Both the position numbers and the translations under genes were made by a program. Positions 53,835-64,000 of a DNA stretch of 64,000 nt are shown one piece after another. Below the pieces are notes generated by a model. That model was not told the origin of the DNA. It did not search any database and saw nothing but the letters and a program-made list of their open reading frames with translations. Origin of the DNA: an uncultured Vicinamibacterales bacterium (lineage in GTDB: Bacteria > Acidobacteriota > Vicinamibacteria > Vicinamibacterales > UBA8438). The DNA lies in the NCBI GenBank assembly GCA_958295905.1, contig OY282382.1, positions 5,080,910 through 5,144,909 on the forward strand, given 5' to 3'. The first letter of the stretch is position 1, and every line of letters starts with the position of its first letter.

Positions 53835-54163
53835 CGATCCACGACCCCGTCGCACTTGCGGCAAATCCGAACCTTGCGACCGTCACCGAGCAGGCGCCGG
53901 CCGATTCGTGTCGGCGCGCCGCAGTCGGGACAGATGAGCTGCACGTTCGACGCATGCAGCGCCGCCTCGTGCTCGACGACGCCTCCCTTGACGTTCTGTC
54001 TCGGGTTCGGGCGGGTATGGCGCTTGACGATATTCACGCCCTCGACGATCAGCCGGTTCTTGGCCGGCACCAGCCGCAGGACGCGCCCGCGCTTCCCCCG
54101 GTCCTTTCCCGTGATCACGACCACGTTGTCGTTCTTCCGGATGGGGGTCTGTAGTTTCGACAT
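53831..54163 (-). CDS. rplX: 50S ribosomal protein L24 (uL24)
   Basis: Assembly initiator at the 5' end of 23S rRNA. The 110-residue product contains the KOW motif ([36 protein letters not shown]) and a C-terminal Cys set (CPDCG, CRKCD) suggestive of zinc binding. 50 bases after rplN and overlapping rplE. Confidence 0.97.
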   Translation of the reverse strand: MSKLQTPIRKNDNVVVITGKDRGKRGRVLRLVPAKNRLIVEGVNIVKRHTRPNPRQNVKGGVVEHEAALHASNVQLICPDCGAPTRIGRRLLGDGRKVRICRKCDGVVDR

Positions 54164-54213
54164 GGCTCACAACTCTCACGGAGTCGGACGGCCCGACCGC
54201 CGAACTGCTCTTT

Positions 54214-54582
54214 TCAGAGTACCTCCGGCGCCAGAGAGATGATCTTCATGAACTTGCGTTCCCGCAACTCCCGCGCCACCGGGCCGAAGACCCGCGTCCC
54301 GATCGGTTCGCCCTGCTCATTGACCAGGACCGCCGCGTTTCGGTCGAAACGAATGTAGCTGCCATCCCGCCGACGGTGCTCTTTCGCGGTCCGCACGATG
54401 ACGGCGCGAACGACCTGCCCCTTCTTCACGGCCGAGCGCGGCGCCGCTTCCTTCACCGATGCCGTAACGAGGTCACCCAGCTTCGCGAAACGTCCCGTCG
54501 ACCCGCCGATCGGGTTGATGACCGCGATCTTCCGAGCCCCGGAATTGTCCGCGACATCGAGGATCGATTGCATCTGGATCAT
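54214..54582 (-). CDS. rplN: 50S ribosomal protein L14 (uL14)
   Basis: Interface protein forming bridges B5 and B8. Exactly the standard 122 residues, [19 protein letters not shown] to [11 protein letters not shown]. The start is set by the conserved N-terminus; the open frame extends further upstream only through the F1 repeat. No other anomaly. Confidence 0.97.
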   Translation of the reverse strand: MIQMQSILDVADNSGARKIAVINPIGGSTGRFAKLGDLVTASVKEAAPRSAVKKGQVVRAVIVRTAKEHRRRDGSYIRFDRNAAVLVNEQGEPIGTRVFGPVARELRERKFMKIISLAPEVL

Positions 54583-54627
54583 GATTCTGTGCTCGCTCTG
54601 CCGGGCGCAGCGTGCTGGGACCCCCAG

Positions 54628-54699
54628 CCCGGAAAGGGCCGCCTGCGGCTCGCTTTCCGCCCAACCAGCCTTCCGGAAATCTACGGCGCAGACGCCTAG
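54628..54699 (-). repeat. F1 interspersed repeat after rpsQ (hairpin-deleted)
   Basis: Minus-sense copy from CTAGGCGTCTGCGCCGTAGA to CTTTCCGGGCT. About 13 bases of the first hairpin's distal arm are deleted (GCCGTAGATTTCCGG), leaving the central and final segments intact. Its CTAG contains the rpsQ stop. Confidence 0.85.
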
Positions 54700-54950
54700 A
54701 CGGCTCCCGTCCGTTCGACAATCCGAACCACCGCCCAACGCTTGCGGCGACTGAGAGGCCGGGTCTCGACGATGGCGACCACGTCGCCCTCTTTGGCTTC
54801 GTTGCCCGGATCGTGCGCCATGAATCTCGACGTACGACGCTGAATCTTGCCGTACAGTCCGTGGCGCACACGCCGCTCGACCGCCACGACGACGCTCTGA
54901 TCCATCTTGCCGCTGACAACGACGCCCTGGATTTCTGCCTTAGTCCCCAT
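54696..54950 (-). CDS. rpsQ: 30S ribosomal protein S17 (uS17)
   Basis: Primary 16S-binding protein of the 5' domain. The 84-residue OB-fold product has [28 protein letters not shown] and [23 protein letters not shown]. It overlaps the end of rpmC and ends in the CTAG at the edge of an F1 repeat. Confidence 0.97.
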   Translation of the reverse strand: MGTKAEIQGVVVSGKMDQSVVVAVERRVRHGLYGKIQRRTSRFMAHDPGNEAKEGDVVAIVETRPLSRRKRWAVVRIVERTGAV

Positions 54951-55179
54951 CCGCTGCTTCTTTCGTATCGCTGGCCGGCGCTTCGGTGCCGAGTACGTAA
55001 CCCCGCAAGAGCGTCTTCACCCGAGCCAGATCACGCCGGGTCTCCAGTAGTTTGCCGGCCGCCTCCTGTTGTCCCATCGACTTCTGGAGTCGCAGACGAA
55101 ACAGTTGCTCGGCCAGCTCCCGCTCACGCTGCTTGAGGTCCGACACGCCGAGCTCGCGCAGTTCCGAAATCGATGTCAT
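54940..55179 (-). CDS. rpmC: 50S ribosomal protein L29 (uL29)
   Basis: Tunnel-exit protein near the SRP and trigger-factor docking site. The 79-residue product has [51 protein letters not shown], two long helices, and a short acidic tail. ATG 55179 overlaps the rplP stop. It overlaps rpsQ by 11 bases. Confidence 0.96.
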   Translation of the reverse strand: MTSISELRELGVSDLKQRERELAEQLFRLRLQKSMGQQEAAGKLLETRRDLARVKTLLRGYVLGTEAPASDTKEAADGD

Positions 55180-55601
55180 GATGCCCCGTCCCCACCGAAC
55201 CGGGTGGCGAACTTCGTATGAATGGGCAACTTGGCCGCCGCCAACCGCATCGCCTGCCGCGCGACCGCGGCGTCGACCCCTTCCATCTCGAAGAGAATGC
55301 GACCCGATTTCACCACCGCAACCCACTGCTCGGGCGCGCCCTTGCCTTTACCCATCCGGGTTTCCTGCGGTTTCTTGGTAATCGGCTTGTCCGGAAACAC
55401 CCGAATCCAGATCTTGCCGCCGCGCTTGATGGACCGGGTCATCGCCACCCGCGCCGCCTCTATCTGGCGGTCGGTCAGCCAGCACGGCTCCATCGCCCGC
55501 AGGCCGTAGTCGCCGAACGACACCGTCGAGCCCCGCCACGCCTTGCCGGTCATGCGACCGCGGTGCTGCTTCCGGTGTTTGACCTTCTTCGGCATCAACA
55601 T
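55176..55601 (-). CDS. rplP: 50S ribosomal protein L16 (uL16)
   Basis: Late-assembly protein near the A-site finger. The 141-residue product starts [34 protein letters not shown] and keeps [35 protein letters not shown]. The first ATG is preferred because GAGG lies eight bases upstream. It follows rpsC after a 240-base repeat cluster. Confidence 0.97.
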   Translation of the reverse strand: MLMPKKVKHRKQHRGRMTGKAWRGSTVSFGDYGLRAMEPCWLTDRQIEAARVAMTRSIKRGGKIWIRVFPDKPITKKPQETRMGKGKGAPEQWVAVVKSGRILFEMEGVDAAVARQAMRLAAAKLPIHTKFATRFGGDGAS

Positions 55602-55625
55602 GACAACTACCTCGCACGTACCGGC

Positions 55626-55712
55626 CTAGCCCGGAAATCGTCGCCTGCGGCTCCGATTGCCGCCCAACCAACCCTCCAGGAATCCGCGCCGTTCTACGGC
55701 GCAGACTCCTAG
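55626..55712 (-). repeat. F1 interspersed repeat, canonical full copy
   Basis: The clearest copy: 87 bases from CTAG to CTAG inclusive, with both hairpins intact and the consensus GGAGGGTTGGTTGGGCGG centre. Minus-sense, between rpsC and rplP. It shares one CTAG with the composite copy next to it. Confidence 0.95.
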
Positions 55713-55842
55713 CCCGGAAATCGCCGCCGTAGGAGTTTCGCGCCAACGAAACTCCGAACGCGACCGCAAGGTCGCGCTGCGGCCTCCGATCGCCGCCCAA
55801 CCCTCCAGGAGTCCGCACCGCCGCGCTACTGCGCAGACTCCT
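55709..55842 (-). repeat. F1 copy interrupted by an F5 double hairpin
   Basis: Starts at the rpsC end with GGAGTCTGCGCAGTAGCG... (diverged first hairpin), continues GGAGGGTTGGGCGGCGATCGGAGG, then an F5 unit (55732-55780), then the F1 end GGCGGCGATTTCCGGGCTAG. F5 appears to be inserted into the second F1 hairpin. Confidence 0.8.
55732..55780 (-). repeat. F5 double hairpin, copy 2
   Basis: GGAGTTTCG TTGGCG CGAAACTCC forms a perfect 9-bp stem (read on the minus strand), next to GCGACC TTGC GGTCGC. Compared with copy 1 at 46335 the first stem is complete. Read on the plus strand, the second loop is GCAA, a GNRA-type loop. Nested inside an F1 repeat. Confidence 0.75.
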
Positions 55843-56522
55843 CAGGCTCGGGCTCCGCGGCGCGGCGCCCGATACTCTTCGTCACGGGCCAGCCGGGGTT
55901 CGTGGCGGTCGCCCTTGTACAGCCACACCTTCACGCCGATCTGGCCGTAGGTGGTGTTGGATTCCGCGAATCCGTAGTCGATGTCCGCCCGCAGCGTCTG
56001 CAGCGGCAACTGGCCGTGCAGATACCATTCCGTACGCGCGATTTCCGCCCCGTTCAGGCGTCCGCCCACCCGCACCTTGATGCCGCGCGCGCCGAAGCGC
56101 AGAGCCGACTCGACCGCCTTGCGCATCGCCCGGCGGAAGGCGACCCGCTTCTCGAGCTGCAGCGCCACCGACTCGCTGATCAACTGCGCATCGATCTCGG
56201 GCTTCTGGATTTCCTGAATGTTGATGAAGACCTCGCGCTTGGTTCGCCGCTGAATCTCGGTCTTGAGCTTGTCGACCTCGGTACCCTTGCGTCCGATGAT
56301 GATGCCCGGCCGCGACGTGCAGATGTCGATCTTCAACTTGTTGGCGGCACGCTCGATCTCGATCTTGGACACGCCGGCATGCTTGAACCGCTTCTTCAGG
56401 TCGGACCGGAGCGAGAGGTCTTCGTGCAAGAGCTTGGCGTAATCGCGATCGGCGTACCAACGCGACCGCCACGTCTTGTTGAATCCCAGTCTGAACCCGT
56501 ACGGGTGAACCTTCTGACCCAT
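55842..56522 (-). CDS. rpsC: 30S ribosomal protein S3 (uS3)
   Basis: mRNA-entry-channel protein. The 226-residue product begins [35 protein letters not shown], has the KH domain ([20 protein letters not shown]) and the C-terminal domain [42 protein letters not shown]. An in-frame extension of 19 residues upstream, starting TTG within an F1 repeat, is possible but not conserved. The TGA stop abuts the composite repeat. Confidence 0.97.
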   Translation of the reverse strand: MGQKVHPYGFRLGFNKTWRSRWYADRDYAKLLHEDLSLRSDLKKRFKHAGVSKIEIERAANKLKIDICTSRPGIIIGRKGTEVDKLKTEIQRRTKREVFINIQEIQKPEIDAQLISESVALQLEKRVAFRRAMRKAVESALRFGARGIKVRVGGRLNGAEIARTEWYLHGQLPLQTLRADIDYGFAESNTTYGQIGVKVWLYKGDRHEPRLARDEEYRAPRRGARA

Positions 56523-56537
56523 CTCGTCAACCTCTGG

Positions 56538-56582
56538 CCCGGAAACCGGCGCCCTCGGCTCCGCTTTCCGCCCAACCACCCC
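56538..56582 (-). repeat. F1 partial copy upstream of rpsC
   Basis: Second half of F1 only, minus-sense: GGTGGTTGGGCGGAAAGCGGAGCCGAGG to TTTCCGGGCC. It lies 15 bases upstream of the rpsC ATG. In the sense direction its TTG (near 56579) is in frame with rpsC. Confidence 0.8.
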
Positions 56583-56634
56583 CGCCGTGCTGCGCCGCTC
56601 CGGTTATCGGCCCGGCAGGAACTTCCGCCTCCCA

Positions 56635-56688
56635 GCAGCCCGCGGCGAAAGTCCCCGCTGCCTTCGAGCGGCGATGCATCCTGCCTGC
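56635..56688. repeat. F4 end fragment, copy 3
   Basis: GCAGCCCGCGGCGAAAGTCC and CTTCGAGCGGCGATGCATCCTGCCTG match the same end of the F4 copy in pilA (there GCAGCCCGTGGCGAAAGTCC, then CATTCGAGCGGCGTTGTATCC). The element is cut off at an F1 repeat boundary, suggesting that F1 inserted into it or that a deletion occurred between them. Confidence 0.75.
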
Positions 56689-56774
56689 CAGCCCGGAAAT
56701 CGTCGCCTGCGGCTCCGATTGCCGCCCGACCAACCCTCCAGGAGTCCGCGCCGTTCTACGGCGCAGATTCCTAG
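56689..56774 (-). repeat. F1 interspersed repeat after rplV, full copy
   Basis: Complete minus-sense copy from CTAGGAATCTGCGCCGTAGAAC, whose CTAG includes the rplV stop, to TTTCCGGGCTGG. Here the outer stem reads GGAATCT/GGACTCC, exchanged compared with other copies but still pairing through G-T wobbles. Confidence 0.92.
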
Positions 56775-57247
56775 CCGCCCGACCGCTTCCTCGACCGTCG
56801 CGCCGACCGCCTCTTCGAACGACGCCCGGGCCGGGAGGACCCGACCTGCGCTTCGGCCGAGCCGGACTCGCCGGGGGCCGCCACCCGCGCGACCACTTCC
56901 GGCTGCTCCACGACGTGCACCGTCAGATGCGCAGTGCGCTTGACGATGCGGAACGCGCGCCCCATCGGCGCCGGCCGGATGCGCTTCATCGACGGCCCCT
57001 GGTCGGCGTAGCACTTCGACACGAACATCCGGTCGATATCGCCGCCGGCGCCCTCTTTCTGTTCCGCATTGGCGACCGCGGAACGGAGCACCTTGGCAAT
57101 GTCGCCTGCTATCCGCTTCCGCGAAAACCGCAGTGTCGCCAACGCCCGATCCACGCTCTCGCCGCGAATCAGATCCATGACGAGCTTGGCTTTCTGGGCC
57201 GAAGTCCGGACATAGCGCCCCGTGGCGCGCCCTTCGATCATCGTCAT
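56771..57247 (-). CDS. rplV: 50S ribosomal protein L22 (uL22) with basic C-terminal extension
   Basis: Lines the peptide exit tunnel through its beta-hairpin loop. The first 115 residues are canonical ([52 protein letters not shown]). Residues of about 120-158 form an Arg/Ser-rich tail ([20 protein letters not shown]) absent from most bacteria. Overlaps the rpsS stop. Its TAG belongs to the F1 boundary. Confidence 0.95.
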   Translation of the reverse strand: MTMIEGRATGRYVRTSAQKAKLVMDLIRGESVDRALATLRFSRKRIAGDIAKVLRSAVANAEQKEGAGGDIDRMFVSKCYADQGPSMKRIRPAPMGRAFRIVKRTAHLTVHVVEQPEVVARVAAPGESGSAEAQVGSSRPGRRSKRRSARRSRKRSGG

Positions 57248-57537
57248 TTGCCCTTGCCGACAGAAGCGGCCTTGTCTCTCTTGCTCGTATGCCCTCGAAA
57301 CAACCGCGTCGGCGAGAACTCACCCAGCTTGTGCCCCACCATGTTCTCGGTCAGGTATACCGGAATGAACTTCTTCCCGTTGTGCACCGCGATGGTGTGT
57401 CCGACCATTTCGGGAATGACCGTCGACCGTCGAGACCAGGTCTTGATGACCCGGCGGTCTCCGCTGTTGTTCATGTGTTCGACCTTCTCGAGCAGCGGTA
57501 TGTCGACGAACGGTCCCTTCTTCAGCGATCGACTCAT
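57244..57537 (-). CDS. rpsS: 30S ribosomal protein S19 (uS19)
   Basis: Head protein close to S13. The 97-residue product starts [23 protein letters not shown] and contains [44 protein letters not shown]. About 100 bases after rplB, wider than usual, without a recognised repeat in that gap. Confidence 0.97.
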   Translation of the reverse strand: MSRSLKKGPFVDIPLLEKVEHMNNSGDRRVIKTWSRRSTVIPEMVGHTIAVHNGKKFIPVYLTENMVGHKLGEFSPTRLFRGHTSKRDKAASVGKGK

Positions 57538-57641
57538 TGGCGCCTCGTCTCAATCCCTGGCCGCGCGCAAACGGCTGCCACCGCGAACATGAACACCCGC
57601 CGCACGCCGTTCCCGCCGTCGCGCGGTCCTTGCGAAAGCGC

Positions 57642-58469
57642 TCACTTCCGCCGCCGGCGCTGAACGATGAACTTGTCCGACGGCTTCCGGCTGCGGGTCT
57701 TGTAGCCCTTGGTCGGCATCCCCCACGGAGACACCGGGTGCCGCCCGCCCGCGGCCTTGCCCTCACCGCCGCCGAGCGGATGGTCGACCGGGTTCATCGC
57801 GACCCCCCGGACATTGGGCCGGCGCCCGAGCCAGCGGGTTCGGCCCGCCTTGCCCAGCGACACATTCTCGTGGTCCACATTGCCGACCTGACCGATGGTC
57901 GCCGAGCACTCCTTCAGAATCCGGCGGATCTCGCCCGACGGCATCCGGACCGACACGTAGTCGCCTTCCTTGGCGACGAGCTGCACGCTCGACCCGGCGC
58001 TGCGGGCGATCTGACCGCCCTTGCCCGGCTTGAGCTCCACGTTGTGCATCTGCGTGCCGAGCGGAATGTTCTTGAGGGGCAGAGCATTGCCGCGAAGGAT
58101 ATCGACCCGCGGCCCCGCGATGACGGTATCGTTGACGGCGACGCCGGCCGGATGGAGGATATAGCGTTTCTCACCATCCGCGTAGGTCACCAGCGCGATA
58201 CGCGCAGACCGGTTCGGGTCGTACTCGATCGTGGTCACCCGCCCCGGCACATCCTGCTTGTCACGCTTGAAATCGATGATGCGATACGTGCGCTTGTGCC
58301 CTCCGCCCCGCTGCCATATCGTGACGCGGCCCTGATTGTTCCGGCCGCCCGACTTGGGCAACGGCTCGGTCAACGGCTTGTGCGGCTTGGTTGCGGTGAT
58401 CTCCTCGAACGTCTGCACCGTCTGGAATCGGCGCCCCGCCGACGTCGGCTTGTACTTGCGGATAGTCAT
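57642..58469 (-). CDS. rplB: 50S ribosomal protein L2 (uL2)
   Basis: Essential for subunit association and the peptidyl-transferase centre. The 275-residue product begins [18 protein letters not shown] and keeps [26 protein letters not shown] and the catalytic-region [21 protein letters not shown] with the conserved His. Three bases after rplW. Confidence 0.97.
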   Translation of the reverse strand: MTIRKYKPTSAGRRFQTVQTFEEITATKPHKPLTEPLPKSGGRNNQGRVTIWQRGGGHKRTYRIIDFKRDKQDVPGRVTTIEYDPNRSARIALVTYADGEKRYILHPAGVAVNDTVIAGPRVDILRGNALPLKNIPLGTQMHNVELKPGKGGQIARSAGSSVQLVAKEGDYVSVRMPSGEIRRILKECSATIGQVGNVDHENVSLGKAGRTRWLGRRPNVRGVAMNPVDHPLGGGEGKAAGGRHPVSPWGMPTKGYKTRSRKPSDKFIVQRRRRK

Positions 58470-58472
58470 CGT

Positions 58473-58763
58473 CTAGGCGCCTTCCAGGAACTCCGGCACG
58501 TTCTCGCCGCCCCGCAGCCGGACGTAGGCCTTCTTCCAGTCCGGACGCTGGCCGGAAAACCGTCCCTGCCGCTTGATCTTGCCGTGGTTGATCGAGGTGC
58601 GAACGCTGGCGACCTTCGCTCCCAGCAATCGCTCCACCGCCTGCTTGATCTCGACTTTCGTCGCCCGCATCGCCACTTCGAGCACGATCGTCCCGGTTTC
58701 TTCGCGCTGCAGCGTGGTCTTCTCGGTGATGAGGGCCCGCCGAATGACCTCGGTCTCTTTCAT
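58473..58763 (-). CDS. rplW: 50S ribosomal protein L23 (uL23)
   Basis: Tunnel-exit docking site for trigger factor and SRP. The 96-residue product has VIRRALITEKTTLQREETGTIVLEVAMRATKVEIKQAVERLLGAKVASVRTS. The start ATG overlaps the rplD stop (ATGA). Confidence 0.97.
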   Translation of the reverse strand: MKETEVIRRALITEKTTLQREETGTIVLEVAMRATKVEIKQAVERLLGAKVASVRTSINHGKIKRQGRFSGQRPDWKKAYVRLRGGENVPEFLEGA

Positions 58764-59383
58764 GATCCCAGCACCTGTGTCAGGCGCTCGACGGCACCGC
58801 GCGTCATCACGATCTGCCGTGCGTCGACGACGTCCCGCGCGCCGAGCTGGTTGGTCGCCACAAGCCGGACATCACCGATATTGCGCACGGCCAGCGCCAG
58901 CTTCGCATCCGGTTGCACGTCGACCAGCACTGCCTTCGACACGACGTCGAGCCGCCGCAGCAACTCGACCGCCTGCCGCGTACGCGGCTCGTCGACACCG
59001 AGCTGTTCCACCACCAGGACGTCGCCGCCCCGGAACTTCTCGGTCAGGGCCGCTCGCAACGCTCCCCGAACCACCTTCTTCGGCAGGCGATATCCGTAGC
59101 TCCGCGGCTGGGGACCGAACACCACGCCGCCCGAACGCCACAACGGATTGCGGCTCTCGCCGACCCGCGCGCGGCCGGTGCCCTTCTGGCGCCACGGCTT
59201 CTTGCCGGTGCCTCGAACTTGGCCGCGCGTCTTCGTGGCATGCGTGCCGCGACGATCCTCGGCCGATTCGTGCACCACCGATTCCCAGATGATGTCCCGG
59301 TTCAGCCGGCCGCCGAACACGTCATCACTGACCTCGACCGATCCGATCTTCTCGTTCCGCGAATCAACGACATCCAGCGTCAT
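58760..59383 (-). CDS. rplD: 50S ribosomal protein L4 (uL4)
   Basis: Tunnel protein and, in some bacteria, autoregulator of the S10 operon. The 207-residue product has the extended loop THATKTRGQVRGTGKKPWRQKGTGRARVGESRNPLWRSGGVVFGP and a Rossmann-like globular domain. 40 bases after rplC. Confidence 0.97.
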   Translation of the reverse strand: MTLDVVDSRNEKIGSVEVSDDVFGGRLNRDIIWESVVHESAEDRRGTHATKTRGQVRGTGKKPWRQKGTGRARVGESRNPLWRSGGVVFGPQPRSYGYRLPKKVVRGALRAALTEKFRGGDVLVVEQLGVDEPRTRQAVELLRRLDVVSKAVLVDVQPDAKLALAVRNIGDVRLVATNQLGARDVVDARQIVMTRGAVERLTQVLGS

Positions 59384-59423
59384 GGTCGCAACCTGCTCGG
59401 GGGAACCCGGTCAGACACCGCTA

Positions 59424-60110
59424 CTATTTCCGCTTCCCGGCCGATTTCTCGGCCGCCGACGCGCTCTCCGGCTTGGCGGCAACCGCCTTCCGTATCATGA
59501 CGGCCCCGCCCGGAGCTCCCGGAACCGCCCCCTTGACCACCAGCACATGCCGATCCGCATCCACTCGCAGCACCCGCAGGTTTCGAGTCGTCACCCGGTC
59601 GCCGCCCATGCGCCCCGGCCCGCGCATGCCCTTGATGACCCGCGAGGGGTACGATGACGCCCCGATCGAGCCCGGTGCGCGATGAAACATGGAGCCATGC
59701 GTCGCGCGGCCGCCACCGAAACCGTGGCGCTTCATGACGCCTTGAAACCCCTTGCCGCGACTGACCCCGACGACATCCACCCGGTCTCCATCGGCAAAGA
59801 CCGACGCCACGACCTGATCGCCTTCGGCCGGCCCAGCGCCCTCCACCCCGACTTCCCGCCGAATCCGGGTCGGGGGCACTTTGGCCTTCTTGTAGTGACC
59901 GGTCATGGGCCGGTTCGCGTTGACCGGAGCCTCCTCGACGAGCCCAAGCTGCACGGCGGCATAACCGTCGCGCTCGACCGTCTTGCATTGCACGACGACA
60001 CACGGACCGGCCTTGATGACCGTCGCCGGCAGAATCGCGCCGTCGTCGCCGAACAACTGGGTCATTCCGATCTTTCGTCCGAGAATACCGGTCACCATGA
60101 TCGTTTGCAT
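59424..60110 (-). CDS. rplC: 50S ribosomal protein L3 (uL3)
   Basis: Early-assembly protein reaching the A-site crevice. The 228-residue product starts [24 protein letters not shown] and has the central loop [35 protein letters not shown], followed by a Lys/Ala tail. ATG 60110 was chosen over a long upstream frame that runs through the F1 repeat and into rpsJ antisense. Confidence 0.97.
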   Translation of the reverse strand: MQTIMVTGILGRKIGMTQLFGDDGAILPATVIKAGPCVVVQCKTVERDGYAAVQLGLVEEAPVNANRPMTGHYKKAKVPPTRIRREVGVEGAGPAEGDQVVASVFADGDRVDVVGVSRGKGFQGVMKRHGFGGGRATHGSMFHRAPGSIGASSYPSRVIKGMRGPGRMGGDRVTTRNLRVLRVDADRHVLVVKGAVPGAPGGAVMIRKAVAAKPESASAAEKSAGKRK

Positions 60111-60142
60111 CCGTCTTGCGGGGGTTCGTCCCGAGCTCCCGG

Positions 60143-60244
60143 CCCGGAAATCACCGCCCTGCCGGCTCCGCCGCCCCCATCGAATCCTGCCGGGAGTCGG
60201 CGCCTCCTGCGGGAGGCGGCGCCGTTCCACGGCGCAGACTCCTA
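60143..60244 (-). repeat. F1 interspersed repeat after rpsJ (long-hairpin variant)
   Basis: Minus-sense copy with the enlarged first hairpin (GGCGCCGCCTCC/GGAGGCGCC), like those after aroB and upstream of pilD. It starts TAGGAGTCTGCGCCGTGGAACGG, where TAG is the rpsJ stop, and ends TTTCCGGGCC before rplC. Confidence 0.88.
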
Positions 60245-60571
60245 CCCGCTGCTGTCCTTCCCGAATGCCTTGATTTCGACATCGACGCCGGCCGGGAGAT
60301 CGAGCTTCATCAGCGCATCGACGGTCTGGGACGTCGGCTCGAAGATATCGATCAACCGCTTGTGGGTGCGGATTTCGAACTGTTCGCGCGACTTCTTGTC
60401 GACGTGGGGCGATCTCAACACCGTCCACTTGTTCAGATCCGTCGGCAAGGGTATCGGGCCGGCGAGGCGCGCCCCCGTCCGCCGGGCGGTATCCGCGATC
60501 TCGTGGGTCGACTGATCGAGCACCCGATGATCGTAGGCTTTCAGGCGTATCCGAATCTTGTCGCTGAACAT
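60242..60571 (-). CDS. rpsJ: 30S ribosomal protein S10 (uS10 / NusE)
   Basis: Head protein that also acts in NusB-dependent antitermination. The 109-residue product reads [45 protein letters not shown] and keeps [16 protein letters not shown]. The start is fixed by the conserved N-terminus; the frame extends six codons further upstream. First ribosomal protein gene after tuf. Its stop abuts an F1 repeat. Confidence 0.97.
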   Translation of the reverse strand: MFSDKIRIRLKAYDHRVLDQSTHEIADTARRTGARLAGPIPLPTDLNKWTVLRSPHVDKKSREQFEIRTHKRLIDIFEPTSQTVDALMKLDLPAGVDVEIKAFGKDSSG

Positions 60572-60604
60572 GGTCTCATACCGGGGCAACGCCGCACGCC
60601 GCGG

Positions 60605-61792
<1,188 letters not shown>

Positions 61793-61804
61793 GCGATAGC
61801 CTCT

Positions 61805-63904
61805 TTATCTACCCTGAATACGCGCGACGATCTCCTCACTGACCGCCTGCGGGACCTGATCATAGCGATCGAAATGCATCGTGTAGGTGGCGCGCCCCTG
61901 CGTGCGGGAACGCAGCTCCGTTGCATAGCCGAACATCTCCGACAGCGGCACGCGCGCATTGACGATCTGCGTCCCGCCGTGGGCTTCCATCGACTTGACC
62001 CTGCCGCGGCGTCCGTTGATGTCGGCGATGATGTCGCCCATGTACACCTCCGGCACCACCACCTCGACCTTCATGATCGGCTCCAGCAGCACCGGGGCGG
62101 CGAGACGGGCGGCATCTCGAAATGCCATCGACCCCGCAATCTTGAACGCCATTTCAGACGAGTCGACATCGTGGGAGGAACCGTCGAGGAGCGTGACGGC
62201 CACGTCCTCGATGGGGTATCCGGCGAGAATGCCGGTCGTCACGGCCTCTTTCACCCCCGCCTCGACCGACGCGATGAACTCCTTCGGGATCGCGCCGCCG
62301 AAGATCCGGTTCTCGAAGACGAACCCATCCCCGGCCGGTCCGGGTACGACGCGCAGCTTGACGTGGCCGTACTGACCGCGCCCGCCGGTCTGTTTGACGT
62401 ACCGTCCTTCGGCCTGCGCCGGCCTAGTGAGGGTCTCGCGGTAGGCGACCTGCGGGCGGCCGACGGTCGCCGCCACGCCGAACTCCCGCCGAAGCCGGTC
62501 GACGATGATCTCCAGGTGGAGCTCGCCCATCCCGGACACCACCACCTGCCCGGTCTCGTCATCGGTCCGGACCTGAAAGGTCGGATCCTCGGTGGTGAGT
62601 TTCGCCAACCCCTGACCGAGCTTCTCCTGATCCGCCTTGGTCTTCGGTTCGATGGCCAGCGTGATGACCGGAGTCGGAAACTCCATGGTCTCGAGCAGGA
62701 CCGGGTGCGCGCGGTCGCAAATCGTGTCCCCGGTGGCCACCGTCTTCAGCCCGACGGCGGCGGCGATGTCACCGGCGTAGACCTGCTCGATCTCCTCCCG
62801 CTTGTTGGCGTGCATCTTCAGCAGGCGGCCGATGCGCTCCCGGCGGCCCAACCGCGGGTTGTAGATGGTCGCTCCGCTGGCCATCACGCCGGAGTAGACA
62901 CGTATGAAGGCGAGCTGACCGACGTAGGGGTCGGTCATGATCTTGAATGCCAGAGCCGAGAACGGCGCCTCGTCCCGGGCCGGCCGTTCGAGCACCGTTT
63001 CGCCGTCCGGCGCCGTCCCCGTCACGGCGGGAATGTCAGCCGGCGACGGCAGATAGTCGACCACCGCATCGATCAACGGCTGAACCCCCTTGTTCTTGAA
63101 GGCGCTGCCGCACAACACCGGCACGAACGGGGCATCCTCGTTGCGCACCGACTCCACGGTCCGCCGGCGCAGAACCGGGATGATCTCCTCCGCCGCGATC
63201 GGCTCCCCGTGCAGGTACTTCTCGAGCAACCGGTCATCGACCTCGCAGACCTTCTCGATCAACGCCTCCCGCGCCGCCGTCACCTCATCAAGGCGGTCGG
63301 CCGGAATCTCCTCGACAACCGCTTCGGCGCCGAGCGATTCGTCCCGATACCGAACCGCCTTCATGGCGACCAGATCGATCACGCCAGCGAAACCGTCTTC
63401 CGCCCCCAGCGGCAACTGAATCGCCACCGGGTTCGCCTGGAGCTTCCCGCGAATCTGCGTCAGCGTGCGCTCGAAATCGGCCCCCACGCGGTCCATCTTG
63501 TTGACGAAACAAATGCGCGGCACCCGGTACTTGTCAGCCTGACGCCAAACCGTCTCGGATTGCGGCTCCACGCCGCCGACCGCGTCGAACACGGCCACGG
63601 CGCCGTCCAGCACGCGCAGCGATCGTTCGACTTCCGCCGTGAAGTCCACGTGCCCCGGGGTGTCGATGATGTTGATTCGGTTGTCGCGCCACATGCACGT
63701 CGTGGCGGCCGAGGTGATGGTGATGCCCCGCTCCTGCTCCTGGGCCATCCAGTCCATCACTGCGGTTCCATCGTGCACCTCACCTATCTTGTAGGTGATG
63801 CCGGTATAGAACAGCACCCGCTCCGTCGTCGTCGTCTTGCCGGCATCGATGTGGGCCATGATGCCGATATTCCGTGTCCGCTCGAGCGGCACCTGTCTCG
63901 ACAT
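61805..63904 (-). CDS. fusA: Elongation factor G
   Basis: Canonical translocase GTPase. The 699-residue protein has [12 protein letters not shown] (17-28), DTPGHVDFT with the catalytic His, [10 protein letters not shown], and domain IV with [13 protein letters not shown] and [23 protein letters not shown] 63904 begins [20 protein letters not shown], the family N-terminus; the frame extends upstream through non-conserved sequence. rpsL and rpsG would be expected beyond the window end. Compare the divergent paralogue at 41194. Confidence 0.99.
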   Translation of the reverse strand: MSRQVPLERTRNIGIMAHIDAGKTTTTERVLFYTGITYKIGEVHDGTAVMDWMAQEQERGITITSAATTCMWRDNRINIIDTPGHVDFTAEVERSLRVLDGAVAVFDAVGGVEPQSETVWRQADKYRVPRICFVNKMDRVGADFERTLTQIRGKLQANPVAIQLPLGAEDGFAGVIDLVAMKAVRYRDESLGAEAVVEEIPADRLDEVTAAREALIEKVCEVDDRLLEKYLHGEPIAAEEIIPVLRRRTVESVRNEDAPFVPVLCGSAFKNKGVQPLIDAVVDYLPSPADIPAVTGTAPDGETVLERPARDEAPFSALAFKIMTDPYVGQLAFIRVYSGVMASGATIYNPRLGRRERIGRLLKMHANKREEIEQVYAGDIAAAVGLKTVATGDTICDRAHPVLLETMEFPTPVITLAIEPKTKADQEKLGQGLAKLTTEDPTFQVRTDDETGQVVVSGMGELHLEIIVDRLRREFGVAATVGRPQVAYRETLTRPAQAEGRYVKQTGGRGQYGHVKLRVVPGPAGDGFVFENRIFGGAIPKEFIASVEAGVKEAVTTGILAGYPIEDVAVTLLDGSSHDVDSSEMAFKIAGSMAFRDAARLAAPVLLEPIMKVEVVVPEVYMGDIIADINGRRGRVKSMEAHGGTQIVNARVPLSEMFGYATELRSRTQGRATYTMHFDRYDQVPQAVSEEIVARIQGR

Positions 63905-64000
63905 GTCCCTGCCCGTTCGTGACTGCCTGCGCTGCGCGACACCACGGTCCGCGGTCGCCGGGGCGATTTCCAACTCGGCTCCAATCACTTGTCTGCTGCC

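Noticed and set aside
53231-60244. CRISPR array from the repeated units in the ribosomal operons
   Set aside because: Units are separated by whole genes, vary in length and have no regular spacers or cas genes.

Overview
The window is a GC-rich (well over 60% by eye) bacterial chromosome segment made mostly of core genes: infB-rbfA-nrnA-truB-rpsO-pnp, smc, a tat pair, proS, aroB, a type IV pilus locus, and the whole str/S10/spc/alpha ribosomal superoperon from fusA to rplQ. No 16S, tRNA or lineage marker is present. Gene content and order (DUF503 between infB and rbfA, editing-free archaeal-type ProS, a fused VKOR-DsbA protein in a pilus locus, rplQ and rplV with basic C-terminal tails) fit Acidobacteriota, perhaps Vicinamibacteria. 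That placement is inference.

Layout. 1-8.5 kb (+): translation and RNA-decay operon. 8.5-9.7 kb: decayed Dcm/Vsr methylation-repair pair behind a short repeat. 9.7-15.3 kb (-): smc and an S41 protease. 15.5-16.8 kb (+): tatA-tatC behind a clear sigma-70 promoter. 17-19 kb (-): cupin and proS; 19-20.2 kb (+): aroB. 20.4-34.8 kb (-): pilB, pilT, pilC, a PilR-like regulator, a 2.4-kb insertion sequence, the major pilin, VKOR-DsbA, prepilin peptidase and three minor pilins. 35.2-35.8 kb (-): pyruvoyl arginine decarboxylase. 36-40.7 kb (+): Yip1-like protein, HlyD-type adaptor and two MacB/FtsX-type permeases. 41.2-43.3 kb (+): EF-G-like GTPase. 43.5-63.9 kb (-): rplQ back to fusA, transcribed leftward.

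The striking feature is a dense set of short interspersed repeats. Family F1 (about 80-115 bp, at least 15 recognisable copies) starts with a 14-bp hairpin around GCCGTAGAACGGC. It sits directly after stop codons, is always oriented with the adjacent genes, and ends at CTAG or a one-base variant. In rpoA, rpsE and aroB the F1 hairpin itself encodes the last residues and the stop codon. Families F2 (about 112-132 bp) and F3 (about 115 bp) use the same CTAG boundaries, as does the complete insertion sequence. Family F4 has 12-bp terminal inverted repeats, and one 162-bp copy is inserted exactly in frame in the prepilin leader of pilA, lengthening an 8-residue leader to 62. F5 is a small double hairpin. 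Several genes also carry tandem duplications of their 3' ends (cupin, EF-G-like).

Together the genes describe a cell with type IV pili whose pilin may be disulfide-bonded, Tat export, and normal translation machinery, whose intergenic regions have been heavily colonised by small CTAG-associated elements.
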